64,000 nt of DNA from Roseburia sp. 831b (GTDB taxonomy: Bacteria; Bacillota; Clostridia; Lachnospirales; Lachnospiraceae), in assembly GCF_001940165.2 (NCBI RefSeq), contig NZ_CP135162.1, forward strand, positions 733,501-797,500, given 5' to 3'. Below are positions 49,691 through 58,850 of this stretch, piece by piece. Each line of letters starts with the position of its first letter. Positions within the stretch are counted from its first letter, which is position 1. The translations under genes were made by a program, and so were the position numbers. The notes under the pieces were generated by a model that was not told where the DNA came from, searched no databases, and saw only the letters and a list, made by a program, of their open reading frames with translations.

Positions 49691-50558
49691 TGGATTTTTG
49701 GCTTTAGATGGTGTAAATATGCATGTAAAAAAGGGTGCAATCTATGGCTTGGTAGGACCTAACGGTGCCGGTAAGTCAACGTTGATTCGCCATATTACAG
49801 GTGTGTACAGACCCGATGAGGGCGAAGTGCTTATCGATGGAGAGAATGTATTTGAAAACCGGAATGCAAAGTCAAAATTTTCTTATATACCAGATGAATT
49901 ATTTTACTTTATGCAGGCAGATACATTGGAAATGAAACGTTTTTATCAGGGAATTTATCCGAATTTTGATGAAAAATTATTTTACCGGATGCAGGAATTC
50001 TTCCCGACAATCGATGTAAAACGAAACATCAGGAGACTTTCAAAAGGAATGCAAAAACAGGTCGCATTCTGGCTTGCCATCTGCTGCAAACCGGAACTTT
50101 TGATATTAGATGAGCCGGTGGATGGCTTAGATCCGGTTATGAGACGCCAGATTTGGAGCATTATCATGGCAGAAGTGGCAGAAAAAGAGATGACGGTTCT
50201 GGTATCATCCCACAATTTAAGAGAGTTAGAGGATGTCTGTGACCATGTCGGAATCATGCATGCAGGAAAAATTATGATAGAACGTTCCTTAAGTGAATTA
50301 CAGGGAAGTGTGTGTAAGATTCAGGTTGCATGCCAGAATGGTATGCCAAAGCTTCCAGACAATTTTGAGGTACTTCATATGTCCAACACGGGAAGAGTCT
50401 ATACTTTGATTGTAAAAGGCAACCCGGAGGACGCAAAGAGAGCATTATATGAGGAAGGAAGCCCGACGATTGTGGATGCACTTCCACTCACGTTAGAGGA
50501 GATTTTTATTTATGAGATGGGAGGTGCAGATTATGAAGTCAAAGACATTTTGCTTTAA
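49656..50558 (+). CDS. ABC transporter ATP-binding protein
   Basis: A 300-residue ATPase with GPNGAGKST (Walker A, near 37), RRLSKGMQKQ (signature), LLILDEPVDGLD (Walker B) and SSHN (H-loop). A roughly 80-residue C-terminal extension follows, as in BcrA/NatA-type exporters. It begins at TTG 49656, with AGGAGGGGG about six bases upstream, inside the end of the regulator gene. The permease gene starts within its 3' end. The substrate is unknown; envelope stress or drug/peptide resistance is the usual setting. Confidence 0.92.
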   Translation: MIQVNNLRKSFDGFLALDGVNMHVKKGAIYGLVGPNGAGKSTLIRHITGVYRPDEGEVLIDGENVFENRNAKSKFSYIPDELFYFMQADTLEMKRFYQGIYPNFDEKLFYRMQEFFPTIDVKRNIRRLSKGMQKQVAFWLAICCKPELLILDEPVDGLDPVMRRQIWSIIMAEVAEKEMTVLVSSHNLRELEDVCDHVGIMHAGKIMIERSLSELQGSVCKIQVACQNGMPKLPDNFEVLHMSNTGRVYTLIVKGNPEDAKRALYEEGSPTIVDALPLTLEEIFIYEMGGADYEVKDILL

Positions 50559-52422
50559 TCGCACAATTTTTCGGAAAAATGTGACGCATTTTTGGCCAAT
50601 CTGGGTCCTTTATCTTTGCTACCTGCTTGTCTCACTGCCGATTAGTATCTGGGTTTCGGTAAAGACATCACAGGGAATGGAAATTTCACCCTATGAAATT
50701 TTGTATGGTGTATTAGATTATGGTGTGGATGCTTCCATGTATCTTATCGTATCTGTGATTGTCGCAGTTGCGGTATTTTCCTATTTGAATTTTGCAAAAA
50801 ATACCAATATGATTCATGCATTGCCGGTAGACCGCAATGAACTGTTTCTTACCAACTATTGTTCAGGCCTTTGCTTTTTATGGGTACCGGAATTAATTAC
50901 ATTTGTAGTTGCCGTTTTTGTATGTCTGGCTTGTCAGATTACCTGTGCACAATATTTGCTTTACTGGTTGTTTTTTGCGGCGGGAATCTCACTGTTTGGC
51001 TACACATTAGCAGTACTTTTGACAATGTTTTCCGGTCAGATCCTTGCAATGCCAATTTATTTTATCATTGCAAACTTTTTGTATGTGGGCATCCGCTATA
51101 TTATAGCCATGATAATCAATCTGATTTCTTATGGATTGATGGAAGGATGGAAACCGGGATATTCTGGAATGTTATCGCCATGGTATTTTCTGGAACTTCA
51201 TTTAGGAGTGGAATATCAATACTCCCACAACGGAACGAAAATTGCAGGTCTGTCGGTCTATGGACAGAAATACGTTCTTATTTATGCAGCCGTCAGTGTG
51301 ATTTTCTTTTTCCTGGCATGGTATTTATATAAGAAGAGGGATTTGGAGACAGCCGGAGACCTTATCAGTGTAAAATGGTTAAAACCAGTCTTTCGCTGGG
51401 GAATCGCGATGTGCGGCGGTATTTTACTTGCAATTGCTGTGACAACAGTGATTCAGACAGTTACGGAAATTTCAGCCTTTGTCTGCGTGTTAATCTGCAT
51501 GGTAATTTTTGGATTCCTCTGTTTTATGATAGCGGAGATGTTATTGCAGAAGAGTTTTAAGGTCTTGAAAAAGAAAGTTTTTGTGGAGGCAGCAGCTTTT
51601 CTTTGCGTTTCCATCGGAATTTTATCTTTATTCCGAATGGATATTTTCGGATTAGAGGGAAAGGTGCCGGAAGAAAACGAGATTCAGGAAGCATTCCTAT
51701 ATATGGATTACCCGATTTATTATAAAGGAGACGATGTTGGCATTGTGACACAGATACATCAGGAGATATTGTCCCACAAAAAGGAATATCAGAATGTCGG
51801 AAACAATGGCAATATGCTGACTATCAAGTATATGTTAAAAGATGGCTCGTCACTGGTACGCCGTTACGTGATTCCAACCGGGGAAGAAGAGCTTGCAAAG
51901 AAAGACAGTGTGGCATCTTTGGTCGGACAGGAAGAAAAGAAGTTTGACAATCAGATGAAAAATATGTTTGGACTTTACTATGAAGAGGATAAACTGTTGT
52001 CTGGAACGATTGATTTATATGATAGTGAAGGAAAAGGCACAGATTATGACATGGATCAAAGACAGTTGGAAAAGATTTATCAGGCGTACATGCAGGATAT
52101 CAAAGAAGGAAACCTGGATTATCAGCTTTACATATTAAATTCTGATTATGCGGATAATCAGCCGGGGGACTTTTATAATAATATCAAGATTACCTATTAC
52201 AATGAAAAAGGCAGCCTGACGTCCAATGATTATTACTTTAATTATTATTACCATGACATTGATGTAAAACAAAAGACAGGTACAGCCTACATTCCGTTTA
52301 ATGAAAATTGTACGAATCTGGTGAAAGCTTTAGAGGAGACAGGAATTGTCAATAATGGATGGCATTTATATACCTATGATGAGTATAATGCATTGACCGG
52401 TGTGGATACTTATGAGGAATAA
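50533..52422 (+). CDS. ABC transporter permease
   Basis: A 629-residue membrane protein. About eight helices occupy the N-terminal 370 residues, including WVLYLCYLLVSLPISIW and a helix with SYLNFAKNTNMIHALPVDRN immediately after, the coupling-type loop seen in ABC-2 permeases. The last 250 residues are a large soluble, probably extracytoplasmic, domain rich in Tyr and Asp (IYQAYMQDIKEGNLDYQLYI). ATG 50533 follows GGGAGGTG and overlaps the ATPase gene by 26 bases. It ends the operon at a terminator. Confidence 0.85.
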   Translation: MKSKTFCFNRTIFRKNVTHFWPIWVLYLCYLLVSLPISIWVSVKTSQGMEISPYEILYGVLDYGVDASMYLIVSVIVAVAVFSYLNFAKNTNMIHALPVDRNELFLTNYCSGLCFLWVPELITFVVAVFVCLACQITCAQYLLYWLFFAAGISLFGYTLAVLLTMFSGQILAMPIYFIIANFLYVGIRYIIAMIINLISYGLMEGWKPGYSGMLSPWYFLELHLGVEYQYSHNGTKIAGLSVYGQKYVLIYAAVSVIFFFLAWYLYKKRDLETAGDLISVKWLKPVFRWGIAMCGGILLAIAVTTVIQTVTEISAFVCVLICMVIFGFLCFMIAEMLLQKSFKVLKKKVFVEAAAFLCVSIGILSLFRMDIFGLEGKVPEENEIQEAFLYMDYPIYYKGDDVGIVTQIHQEILSHKKEYQNVGNNGNMLTIKYMLKDGSSLVRRYVIPTGEEELAKKDSVASLVGQEEKKFDNQMKNMFGLYYEEDKLLSGTIDLYDSEGKGTDYDMDQRQLEKIYQAYMQDIKEGNLDYQLYILNSDYADNQPGDFYNNIKITYYNEKGSLTSNDYYFNYYYHDIDVKQKTGTAYIPFNENCTNLVKALEETGIVNNGWHLYTYDEYNALTGVDTYEE

Positions 52423-52440
52423 ATCGTGTTAAGAAAAGAG

Positions 52441-52475
52441 CGTGGAATAACAAGTGTTGTTATTCCGCGTTTTTT
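52441..52475 (+). terminator. Terminator after the GntR-ABC operon
   Basis: CGTGGAATAAC (52441-52451) pairs with GTTATTCCGCG (52459-52469) with one G-U pair, then TTTTTT. It starts 18 bases past the permease stop codon. Confidence 0.85.
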
Positions 52476-52523
52476 ATTGTAAACTAAGAGGTAGAGTTGC
52501 AAATAGAAAAATGGAGATTTTGA

Positions 52524-53870
52524 ATGAAAAATATGAAGCATGAACATGTGATAGATAGAGTTGAGGAAGGAAGCATTGCACAGGAACTTGATATTGAGCC
52601 GGGAGATGTGCTTCTTAGCATCAATGGAAAAGCGATAGAGGATGTGTTTGATTATCATTATTTAATCAATGACGATTACCTTGTGGTTACAATCCGTAAG
52701 CAGGATGGCGAGGAATGGGAGTATGAGATTGAGAAGGACTACCAGGAGGATTTGGGAATTGTATTTGAAAATGGTCTGATGGATGATTACAAATCCTGCC
52801 ATAATAAATGTATCTTCTGTTTCATCGACCAGATGCCAAAAGGAATGAGGGAGACGCTTTATTTTAAGGATGATGACTCAAGACTTTCTTTTTTACAGGG
52901 AAATTATGTGACCCTAACTAATATGAAGGAAAAGGATTTACAGCGAATTATTGACTATAAATTAGCGCCGATTAACATTTCCGTACAGACGACGAATCCA
53001 GAACTTCGCTGCAAGATGTTGAACAACCGTTTTGCAGGAGAAGCACTCAAAAAGATTGATTTGTTATACGAAGCCGGAATTGAGATGAATGGCCAGATTG
53101 TTCTTTGCAAGGGAGTCAACGATGGAGAGGAATTAGAGCGTTCCATCCGCGATTTGTGCCGCTATCTTCCTTATATGGAAAGCGTCTCGGTGGTGCCGGT
53201 CGGATTGTCAAAGTACCGGGATGGTCTGTATCCGCTAGAGCCTTTTACAAAGGAAGATGCCAACCGGGTGTTAGATACGATTCACAAATGGCAGAAACAC
53301 TGCATGGAGACGCATCATACACATTTTATCCATGCTTCGGATGAATGGTATCTTCTGGCAGAGCGTGAGCTGCCACAGGAGGACAATTACGATGGTTACA
53401 TCCAGCTAGAGAATGGTGTGGGCATGATTCGTCTGCTCTTAGATGAGTTCCATGCGGCGTTAGATGATTTAAAACAGGAACTTTCTAATGGAACTACAAA
53501 TGTAGATATAAATGAAAAAAGAAAGATTACGCTGGCAACCGGTCGTCTTGCAGCCCCATTTTTAGCACAGATGGCAGAAGAATTTGAAGAAGTGATGCCA
53601 CAGCGCAAGATTGAAGTCGTGCCAATCCGAAATGACTTTTTCGGAGAGCGCATTACCGTGTCAGGGCTTTTGACCGGACAGGATCTTTTGGCACAGTTAA
53701 AGGAGAAAGACCTTGGAGATTTGGTTCTTTTACCATGCAATCTATTGCGCAGCGGAGAGGAAGTTTTCTTAGATGACATGACGTTAACAGAGCTTAAAAA
53801 TGCTTTACAAGTGCCAATAGATATTGTAAAATCAAGCGGTCAGGATTTGCTGAACGGAATGTTATCGTAA
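52524..53870 (+). CDS. PDZ-radical SAM-DUF512 protein
   Basis: A 448-residue protein with three parts: an N-terminal PDZ-like domain (about 1-75, EEGSIAQELDIEPGDVLLSI), a radical SAM core with the CxxxCxxC cluster motif CHNKCIFC near residue 92, and a C-terminal DUF512 region (from about 300). The family, widespread in Firmicutes and often next to der, has no firmly assigned reaction. The cluster predicts S-adenosylmethionine cleavage to a radical. ATG 52524 has GGAG seven bases upstream. It lies upstream of der, plsY and gpsA. Confidence 0.88.
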   Translation: MKNMKHEHVIDRVEEGSIAQELDIEPGDVLLSINGKAIEDVFDYHYLINDDYLVVTIRKQDGEEWEYEIEKDYQEDLGIVFENGLMDDYKSCHNKCIFCFIDQMPKGMRETLYFKDDDSRLSFLQGNYVTLTNMKEKDLQRIIDYKLAPINISVQTTNPELRCKMLNNRFAGEALKKIDLLYEAGIEMNGQIVLCKGVNDGEELERSIRDLCRYLPYMESVSVVPVGLSKYRDGLYPLEPFTKEDANRVLDTIHKWQKHCMETHHTHFIHASDEWYLLAERELPQEDNYDGYIQLENGVGMIRLLLDEFHAALDDLKQELSNGTTNVDINEKRKITLATGRLAAPFLAQMAEEFEEVMPQRKIEVVPIRNDFFGERITVSGLLTGQDLLAQLKEKDLGDLVLLPCNLLRSGEEVFLDDMTLTELKNALQVPIDIVKSSGQDLLNGMLS

Positions 53871-53918
53871 TGATTTCCATAGAGAAAAAGATAGTTTGAC
53901 AGAAAAGGAGTATAAAAT

Positions 53919-55244
53919 ATGAGTAAACCAGTCGTAGCAATTGTAGGACGTCCAAACGTAGGAAAGTCTACATTGTTTAATGCACTTGCAGGTGAACGTA
54001 TTTCAATCGTAAAAGATACCCCTGGTGTTACCAGAGACCGAATTTACGCGGACGTTTCCTGGTTAAATTACAATTTTACCATGATTGATACAGGTGGTAT
54101 TGAACCAGATACCAAGGATATTATTCTCTCACAGATGAGAGAACAGGCAGAGATTGCCATTGCAACTGCCGATGTTATCGTCTTTTTGACAGACGTAAGA
54201 CAGGGATTACAGGATTCGGATTCTAAGGTGGCAGATATGCTGCGCCGTTCTGGAAAGCCAGTTGTTCTTGTGGTAAATAAAGTGGACAGTTTCGAAAAAT
54301 ATATGGCAGATGTCTATGAGTTCTACAACCTGGGAATCGGAGATCCATTCCCGATTTCCGCTGCATCCTTACTTGGACTTGGAAATATGCTAGATGAGGT
54401 GGTAAAACACTTCCCAGCACCAAATCCGGAGGATGAAGAAGATGAGAGACCAAAGGTTGCAATCATCGGAAAACCAAACGTAGGAAAGTCTTCCTTGATT
54501 AACAAACTAGCAAAAGAAGACCGTGTGATTGTATCCAACATCGCGGGAACGACAAGAGATGCGATTGATACAGACATCAAATACAATGGAAAAGAATATG
54601 TTTTTATTGATACCGCAGGTCTAAGACGTAAGAATAAGATTAAGGAAGAAATCGAGCGTTACAGTATCATCCGTGCCGTGACGGCGGTAGAGCGTGCCGA
54701 TGTCGTGATTATTGTGATTGATGCGACAGAAGGCGTTACCGAGCAGGATGCCAAGATTGCTGGAATTGCACATGATCGTGGAAAAGGAATTATTATTGCA
54801 GTTAATAAATGGGATGCAATTGAGAAGAACGACAAGACTGTGAAAAAGTACACAGAGGACGTACGTGATATCTTAAGCTTCATGCCATACGCAGAAATTT
54901 TATTCATTTCTGCCATGACCGGTCAAAGACTTGGAAAATTATTTGAAATGATTGACGTTGTCATGGAGAACAACAGCCTTCGTGTTGCAACCGGTGTCTT
55001 AAATGAAATCGTGGCAGAGGCAGTTGCGATGCAGCAGCCACCGTCAGACAAAGGAAAACGTTTGAGAATCTACTATGTGACACAGGTATCGGTAAAACCA
55101 CCAACCTTTGTAATTTTTGTAAACGATAAGGAACTGATGCATTTTTCATATACCCGTTATCTGGAAAACAGAATCCGTGATACATTCGGATTCAGAGGCA
55201 CTTCCTTAAAGTTTATTATCCGGGAAAGAAAAGAAGACAAATAA
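53919..55244 (+). CDS. der: Ribosome biogenesis GTPase Der (EngA)
   Basis: Tandem-GTPase needed for 50S assembly. In 441 residues two complete G domains are seen: [21 protein letters not shown] and NKVD (first), then [22 protein letters not shown] and NKWD (second), followed by a KH-like C-terminal domain with [13 protein letters not shown]. An acidic linker joins the domains ([11 protein letters not shown]). AAAGGAG precedes the start. plsY follows after 15 bases. Confidence 0.97.
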   Translation: MSKPVVAIVGRPNVGKSTLFNALAGERISIVKDTPGVTRDRIYADVSWLNYNFTMIDTGGIEPDTKDIILSQMREQAEIAIATADVIVFLTDVRQGLQDSDSKVADMLRRSGKPVVLVVNKVDSFEKYMADVYEFYNLGIGDPFPISAASLLGLGNMLDEVVKHFPAPNPEDEEDERPKVAIIGKPNVGKSSLINKLAKEDRVIVSNIAGTTRDAIDTDIKYNGKEYVFIDTAGLRRKNKIKEEIERYSIIRAVTAVERADVVIIVIDATEGVTEQDAKIAGIAHDRGKGIIIAVNKWDAIEKNDKTVKKYTEDVRDILSFMPYAEILFISAMTGQRLGKLFEMIDVVMENNSLRVATGVLNEIVAEAVAMQQPPSDKGKRLRIYYVTQVSVKPPTFVIFVNDKELMHFSYTRYLENRIRDTFGFRGTSLKFIIRERKEDK

Positions 55245-55259
55245 TCGAAAGAGAAAGGT

Positions 55260-55919
55260 ATGGTTTTTGATATGATACTGGCTAGATTAATTTCAATTTT
55301 AATTGGATATTTATTTGGCCTGTTTGAAACAGGATATTTTTATGGAAAGATGTATGGGATTGATATCCGAAAACAGGGAAGCGGTAATTCCGGTGCAACC
55401 AATACATTGCGTACATTGGGAAAGAAGGCAGGTATCATCACCTGCCTTGGTGATATTTTAAAAACGGTTCTTGCGGTCATTGTGGCGCGTGCAATCTTTA
55501 AAGACCGGTATCCGGACGGCGTTATGCTGTTAGGCCTTTATGCAGGTTTTGGAGCAGTGCTTGGACATAATTTCCCGTTCTATCTGAAGTTTAAAGGTGG
55601 AAAAGGAGTTGCCTGTACTGGTGGTACGGTACTTGCCGTGTTCCCGATTGTGGCACCGGTTAGTATGGGACTTTTCTTAATTATCAGTGCAACGACAAAA
55701 TATGTTTCCCTTGGCTCCATCGTTGGTCTTGCAACGGTGTTTCTCCAGGTATTTATCTTTGGAAAATGTGGAATTTTATCAGTGCCGGCTTCCTATGCGA
55801 CAGAGTTTTATATTATGACGTTCTGCTTTACAGCACTTGGAATCTGGCAGCACAGAAGTAACATCAAACGATTATTAAATGGAACTGAGAATAAACTTGG
55901 AGCAAAAAAAGAAAAATAG
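55260..55919 (+). CDS. plsY: Glycerol-3-phosphate acyltransferase PlsY
   Basis: Integral membrane enzyme that transfers the acyl group from acyl phosphate to glycerol 3-phosphate, the step after PlsX. The 219-residue protein has about five helices and the family motifs QGSGNSGATNTLR (about 39-51), GHNFPFYLKFKGGKGVA and a last loop. The start may be ATG 55260, close after AAAGG, or ATG 55272. gpsA, which makes its substrate, follows after 29 bases. Confidence 0.94.
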   Translation: MVFDMILARLISILIGYLFGLFETGYFYGKMYGIDIRKQGSGNSGATNTLRTLGKKAGIITCLGDILKTVLAVIVARAIFKDRYPDGVMLLGLYAGFGAVLGHNFPFYLKFKGGKGVACTGGTVLAVFPIVAPVSMGLFLIISATTKYVSLGSIVGLATVFLQVFIFGKCGILSVPASYATEFYIMTFCFTALGIWQHRSNIKRLLNGTENKLGAKKEK

Positions 55920-55948
55920 CCCAGGATGAAAAGAAAAGAGGGACAGAA

Positions 55949-56971
55949 ATGGCAAAAGTAGCAATTATTGGTGCAGGAAGCTGGGGAACAGCGCTGTCAG
56001 TTGTGTTACACAACAATGGAAATGAAGTGACAATCTGGTCCATTATGGAAGCAGAAATCGCCATGTTAAAAGAAAAAAGAGAGCATGTAGAGAAACTTCC
56101 GGGCGTAAAATTGCCGGATGACATGATGTTTACCACAGATTTAAAGGAAGCAATCGAGGGCAAGGATTATCTTATACTTGCAGTTCCTTCGGTCTTCACC
56201 AGAAGTACCGCAAAGAGCATGGCACCTTTTGTAAAAGAAGGACAGGTCATCGTCTGCGTGGCAAAAGGAATCGAAGAGGATACTTTAATGACAATTACAG
56301 ATGTAGTTGAACAGGAAATCCCACAGGCAGATGTTGCGGTCATGTGTGGACCAAGCCACGCGGAGGAAGTTGGAATCGGACTTCCAACTACGGTTGTAGC
56401 TGGTGCGAGAAAGAGAGCCATTGCGGAAGGAATTCAGGACATTTTCATGAACGAAGTGTTCCGTGTGTACACAAGCCCGGATATGCTTGGAATGGAACTG
56501 GGCGGTTCCTTAAAGAACGTTATCGCGCTTGCAGCCGGAATGGCAGACGGACTCGGCTATGGAGATAATACCAAGGCTGCACTGATTACAAGAGGTATCG
56601 CTGAGATTAACCGTCTGGCACTTAAGATGGGTGCAAAGAGCGAGACGTTAAGCGGCCTTACCGGAATCGGTGATTTGATTGTAACCTGTGAAAGCAAGCA
56701 CAGCAGAAACCGTAAAGCAGGAATGTTAATCGGACAGGGTGCAACGATGAAAGAAGCAACCGAAGAAGTCAAGATGGTGGTAGAGGGAATCTACTCTGCA
56801 AAGGCTGCCATTGCACTTGCAAAAAAATATGATGTCAAGATGCCGATTATCGAGGAGGTAAATCAGGTATTATTTGCAGATAAACCTGCCAAAGAAGCGG
56901 TAAGGGATTTGATGATCCGTGATAAGAGAGCTGAACATGGAAACCTGGATTGGGAGGAGGATGCCAGATAG
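55949..56971 (+). CDS. gpsA: Glycerol-3-phosphate dehydrogenase GpsA
   Basis: NAD(P)H-dependent reduction of dihydroxyacetone phosphate to sn-glycerol 3-phosphate for phospholipids. The 340-residue protein has the Rossmann motif IIGAGSWGTAL, CVAKGIEEDT, MCGPSHAEEV with the substrate region, the catalytic lysine in GGSLKNVIALAAGM, and GIGDLIVTCESKHSRNR. It is encoded directly after plsY, pairing precursor supply and use. The strong GAGGGACAG region is the ribosome binding site. Confidence 0.96.
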   Translation: MAKVAIIGAGSWGTALSVVLHNNGNEVTIWSIMEAEIAMLKEKREHVEKLPGVKLPDDMMFTTDLKEAIEGKDYLILAVPSVFTRSTAKSMAPFVKEGQVIVCVAKGIEEDTLMTITDVVEQEIPQADVAVMCGPSHAEEVGIGLPTTVVAGARKRAIAEGIQDIFMNEVFRVYTSPDMLGMELGGSLKNVIALAAGMADGLGYGDNTKAALITRGIAEINRLALKMGAKSETLSGLTGIGDLIVTCESKHSRNRKAGMLIGQGATMKEATEEVKMVVEGIYSAKAAIALAKKYDVKMPIIEEVNQVLFADKPAKEAVRDLMIRDKRAEHGNLDWEEDAR

Positions 56972-57020
56972 GCATTCTCTTTTCCATAATTAGAAAGCGT
57001 TTAAAAGAAAGAGGAAAAAG

Positions 57021-57461
57021 ATGGAGACAGAAAGAATTAAGATTAAGTATCATTCAAGTGAGATTAGCAAGTTAGAATACATTGAAGGAAAAAGTGACTG
57101 GATTGATTTGCGTGCAGCAGAGCGTGTTGTTTTAAAAAAAGGAGAATTTAAACTGATTAACCTTGGCATTTCCATGGAACTTCCAAAAGGATATGAAGCT
57201 GTTATTGTACCAAGAAGTTCTACCTATAAGAATTTTGGCATTATTCAGACGAACCATATGGGTGTCATTGATGAGACTTACTGTGGTGATAACGATGTTT
57301 ATATGATGCCTGTACTTGCAGTGCGCGATACGGAAATCAATGTCAATGACAGAATCTGCCAGTTCAGAATCCAGCGTCACCAGCCTCAGATTGTATTTGA
57401 GGAAGTGGAGCACCTTGGAAATGAGAACCGTGGTGGAATTGGCAGTACCGGAAAAAATTAG
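57021..57461 (+). CDS. dut: dUTP diphosphatase
   Basis: Hydrolyses dUTP to dUMP, keeping uracil out of DNA. The 146-residue trimer-type enzyme has DWIDLRAA (motif 1), [12 protein letters not shown] (motif 2), [11 protein letters not shown] (motif 3, with the catalytic Asp and the uracil-site Tyr), CQFRIQR (motif 4) and RGGIGSTGK (motif 5). The last motif usually has Phe (GGFGSTG) for base stacking; here it is Ile. AAGAGGAAA precedes the start. An inverted repeat follows the stop codon. Confidence 0.9.
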   Translation: METERIKIKYHSSEISKLEYIEGKSDWIDLRAAERVVLKKGEFKLINLGISMELPKGYEAVIVPRSSTYKNFGIIQTNHMGVIDETYCGDNDVYMMPVLAVRDTEINVNDRICQFRIQRHQPQIVFEEVEHLGNENRGGIGSTGKN

Positions 57462-57463
57462 CC

Positions 57464-57511
57464 TTCGTCAATCTGTACAATTAGAAAGTGAAAACTCGTC
57501 AGATTGACGAA
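57464..57511. repeat. 12-bp perfect inverted repeat after dut
   Basis: TTCGTCAATCTG (57464-57475) and CAGATTGACGAA (57500-57511), 24 bases apart, start just after the dut stop codon. No T run follows on the plus strand. It could be a weak terminator, an RNA end-protecting hairpin or an operator. Confidence 0.55.
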
Positions 57512-57588
57512 TGAATAAGAAAACAGTCGAAAAATCGGTGATATGTCACAAACAATAACAAAATTATTTGTTTAAGTGGTGTATGGCG

Positions 57589-57617
57589 TTTCCGGCTGTT
57601 TTTTTGTATCATATACT
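57589..57617 (+). promoter_or_regulatory. Possible promoter before ugpC
   Basis: TATACT (57612-57617) is a good -10; TTTCCG (57589-57594), 17 bases upstream, is a weak -35. It lies about 45 bases before the ugpC start. Confidence 0.4.
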
Positions 57618-57660
57618 TATCAAGTACGAGAGACGTACACAACAGGAGGTATTTAGAACA

Positions 57661-58773
57661 ATGGCAAGTTTATCATTGAAAAACGTTTGTAAAGTATATC
57701 CTAACGGTTTCGAAGCTGTTAAGGATTTCAATCTTGAAGTAGCAGATCAGGAGTTCATCATCTTCGTTGGACCATCTGGATGTGGTAAATCAACAACACT
57801 TCGTATGATTGCTGGTTTGGAAGAAATTTCTTCTGGTGAATTCAGAATCGATGGAAAATTAATGAACGATGTTGAACCAAAAGATAGAGATATCGCAATG
57901 GTATTCCAGAACTATGCTTTATATCCACATATGACTGTATTTGATAATATGGCATTCGGATTAAAATTAAGAAAAGTTCCTAAGGATGAAATCAAGAAAA
58001 AAGTAGAAGAAGCTGCTAGAATTCTTGACCTTGACAAATTATTAGACCGTAAGCCAAAGGCTTTATCCGGTGGACAGAGACAGCGTGTTGCCATGGGTCG
58101 TGCAATCGTTCGTAATCCTAAGGTATTCCTTATGGATGAGCCTCTTTCAAACTTGGATGCAAAACTTCGTGTGCAGATGAGATCTGAGATTGCTTCCTTA
58201 CATAACAGATTAAAAGCTACTATCATCTATGTAACACATGACCAGACAGAAGCTATGACATTAGGAACCAGAATCGTTGTATTAAAAGACGGTGTTATCA
58301 TGCAGGTTGATTCTCCACAGAAATTATACAACGAGCCTAACAACTTATTCGTAGCTGGATTCATTGGTTCTCCTCAGATGAACTTTGTAGATGCTCAGTG
58401 TAAAGTAGAAGGCGAGAAAGTTACTCTTACATTTGATAAGACAACTGTTGTTCTTCCACCAGCAAAAGCTAAGAAATTAATCGATGGCGGATACAACGGA
58501 AAAACAGTTGTTATGGGTATCAGACCAGAAGACATCGATGATTCCCAGATTGCTGTTGAGACACGTCAGGAAAGTGTAATTGAGACAGAGGTTACTGGAT
58601 ATGAATTATTAGGTTCTGAAGTGTTGTTATACTTCAAAGTTGCTGATGCAAACATGTCTGCAAAGGTTGACTCCAGAACACCTGCTCGTTTAGGAGATCA
58701 CATCAAATTAGCAATTGATGCTGAAAAGATTCATGTATTCGATAAAGAAACAGAATTGACAATTACAAACTAA
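57661..58773 (+). CDS. ugpC: Sugar/glycerol-3-phosphate ABC transporter ATPase, UgpC/MsmK type
   Basis: A 370-residue CUT1-type ATPase: GPSGCGKSTT (Walker A), LSGGQRQRVAMGRAI (signature), VFLMDEPLSNLDAKL (Walker B), VTHDQTEAM (H-loop), and a C-terminal OB-type regulatory domain (about 235-370, with GIRPEDI). No permease or binding protein is adjacent, so it is probably a shared ATPase for several sugar importers, as MsmK is in other Firmicutes. ATG 57661 follows AGGAGG by 11 bases; the open frame upstream is leader. Its codon use favours T/A-ending codons more than its neighbours, which suggests high expression. A terminator follows. Confidence 0.92.
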   Translation: MASLSLKNVCKVYPNGFEAVKDFNLEVADQEFIIFVGPSGCGKSTTLRMIAGLEEISSGEFRIDGKLMNDVEPKDRDIAMVFQNYALYPHMTVFDNMAFGLKLRKVPKDEIKKKVEEAARILDLDKLLDRKPKALSGGQRQRVAMGRAIVRNPKVFLMDEPLSNLDAKLRVQMRSEIASLHNRLKATIIYVTHDQTEAMTLGTRIVVLKDGVIMQVDSPQKLYNEPNNLFVAGFIGSPQMNFVDAQCKVEGEKVTLTFDKTTVVLPPAKAKKLIDGGYNGKTVVMGIRPEDIDDSQIAVETRQESVIETEVTGYELLGSEVLLYFKVADANMSAKVDSRTPARLGDHIKLAIDAEKIHVFDKETELTITN

Positions 58774-58801
58774 TTCGGTAAAATTGAATAAATGAAAAAT
58801 A

Positions 58802-58834
58802 AAAGACTGGGTGTATGATGTACACCCAGTTTTT
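58802..58834 (+). terminator. Terminator after ugpC
   Basis: ACTGGGTGTA (58806-58815) and TACACCCAGT (58821-58830) form a perfect 10-bp stem with a 5-base loop, extended by A/T pairs, ending in a run of T residues. Confidence 0.88.
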
Positions 58835-58850
58835 CTGATGGAGTGATAAA

